A stretch of 6,770 nt of DNA, taken from contig DMYC01000260.1 of assembly GCA_003482695.1 (NCBI GenBank), forward strand, positions 1 to 6,770, written 5' to 3'. Made by a program: the position numbers and the translations under genes. Under the pieces are notes generated by a model, which had not been told where the DNA came from, did no database searches, and was given only the letters and a program-made list of their open reading frames with translations. This document shows positions 6,372 through 6,770 of the stretch, in pieces (position 1 is the first letter of the stretch; each line of letters opens with the position of its first letter). This stretch comes from Clostridiales bacterium UBA8960 (lineage in GTDB: Bacteria > Bacillota > Clostridia > Peptostreptococcales > Acidaminobacteraceae).

Positions 6372-6400
6372 TTGCTTTTTTTACGAAATTGTGTGATTAT
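6372..6400 (+). promoter_or_regulatory. Possible promoter for the small + strand gene
   Basis: TTGCTT (6372-6377) and GATTAT (6395-6400, preceded by TGT, giving a TG extension) are 17 bases apart. Both boxes match the consensus only partly. An overlapping TATTAT (6398-6403) is a better -10 but lacks a well-spaced -35. The region is very AT-rich, so the exact boxes are uncertain. Confidence 0.3.
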
Positions 6401-6426
6401 TATTTTAACTAGGATTTGCATCTATC

Positions 6427-6431
6427 GGAGG
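6427..6431 (+). promoter_or_regulatory. Ribosome binding site that sets the start of the small + strand gene
   Basis: GGAGG stands 5 bases before the ATG at 6437-6439. The frame could open at a TTG at 6416, but no ribosome binding site precedes that codon and the GGAGG would then be inside the coding region. Confidence 0.8.
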
Positions 6432-6436
6432 CGATT

Positions 6437-6739
6437 ATGAACCGTTTTAATCCGGATGCCAGTTTGGCTAATATGTGGAAAGCATATAACAATATGCCCA
6501 CGAAGACAACCGTACTCGATCGTATCGTCGAAAAGGAGAAGTCCGAACAAAGGGCTTATATTAATGATGCCATCAGTCAGGCCACAAGCGCAAATTACAT
6601 CAACTCCAAAAAGGTAAGTGGCGAATTTTTTAAAAGGCTTGATAGGGCAAAAGCTCAGCAGGCTCAAAATACGAGTCAAACGATAAATGAGATTCGCCGG
6701 TTTGTTGGAAAAGGAATGAAAATAGATGCCTATGTATGA
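6437..6739 (+). CDS. Small hypothetical protein, 100 residues
   Basis: I do not recognise this protein. It is 100 residues, charged and polar, with no signal peptide, no hydrophobic segment and no cysteine. Residues about 25-50 (TVLDRIVEKEKSEQRAYIND) and 58-92 (KKVSGEFFKRLDRAKAQQAQ, then a Q/T/N-rich stretch ending in INEIRRFV) look helical and may form a coiled or amphipathic bundle. It begins with MNRFNPDASLANMWKAYNN. The ATG at 6437 has a good GGAGG and the gene ends with TGA at 6737-6739. It is transcribed away from marR across a 136-base intergenic region, so it might share regulation with that operon. A palindrome starts 4 bases after its stop. The strong ribosome binding site and intact frame support a real gene; no function is proposed. 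Confidence 0.72.
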   Translation: MNRFNPDASLANMWKAYNNMPTKTTVLDRIVEKEKSEQRAYINDAISQATSANYINSKKVSGEFFKRLDRAKAQQAQNTSQTINEIRRFVGKGMKIDAYV

Positions 6740-6743
6740 TCAA

Positions 6744-6770
6744 TGATCAGGGGGTCGGACCCCCTGATCA
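6744..6770. repeat. GC-rich near-perfect palindrome at the window edge (terminator or REP-like element)
   Basis: TGATCAGGGGG (6744-6754) and CCCCCTGATCA (6760-6770) form a perfect 11-bp stem around TCGGA, and the symmetry continues into the loop except for the central base. It starts 4 bases after the stop of the small gene, as a terminator would, but the window ends at the stem, so a T-run cannot be seen. The GGGGTC-N-GACCCC core resembles dispersed REP-like palindromes associated with Y1 (IS200/IS605-type) transposases in some bacteria. Another TGATCA at 6737-6742 overlaps the stop codon. Confidence 0.65.

Noticed and set aside
6416..6436. A TTG start at 6416 for the small + strand gene.
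   Set aside because: It has no ribosome binding site, whereas ATG 6437 has GGAGG at the right distance.

Overview
The window looks like a low-to-moderate GC Gram-positive (Firmicutes/Clostridia-like) chromosome. Every gene has a strong AGGAGG-type ribosome binding site, promoters have TG-extended -10 boxes, standard stop codons are used, and the best protein resemblances (MsmX/MalK-type ATPase, GH65 phosphorylase plus beta-phosphoglucomutase, MarR with an SCCG motif) are typical of Firmicutes. The genus cannot be named from the sequence.

Left part (1-3250, + strand): the end of a sugar-import operon. It holds the C-terminal regulatory domain of an ABC sugar importer ATPase, then, 16 bases later, a 960-residue fusion of a GH65 inverting disaccharide phosphorylase with a beta-phosphoglucomutase. 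The probable logic is that an imported alpha-glucosyl disaccharide is split by phosphate to a sugar plus beta-glucose 1-phosphate, and the fused mutase makes glucose 6-phosphate. The operon ends at a bidirectional hairpin terminator shared with the convergent gene.

Middle part (3248-6300, - strand): three genes in the order MarR regulator -> ArsP-like (DUF318) permease -> membrane-anchored protein with ten CXXC zinc-finger motifs. The regulator has a CC-X6-C cysteine cluster. Two palindromes with the same AGTTG-N7-CAACT architecture lie at the regulator promoter and upstream of the permease, so the regulator probably controls itself and the permease. The gap between these two genes can also fold into competing RNA hairpins. 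The CXXC gene starts 41 bases after the permease; it has its own extended -10 promoter and a hairpin around its start codon. This looks like a metal(loid)- or thiol-stress response cassette. The ligand and the role of the CXXC protein are inference.

Right part (6301-6770): a divergent intergenic region with the autoregulatory operator, then a small unrecognised 100-residue gene on the + strand, followed by a GC-rich near-perfect palindrome that runs into the window edge. That palindrome is either a terminator or a dispersed REP-like element.
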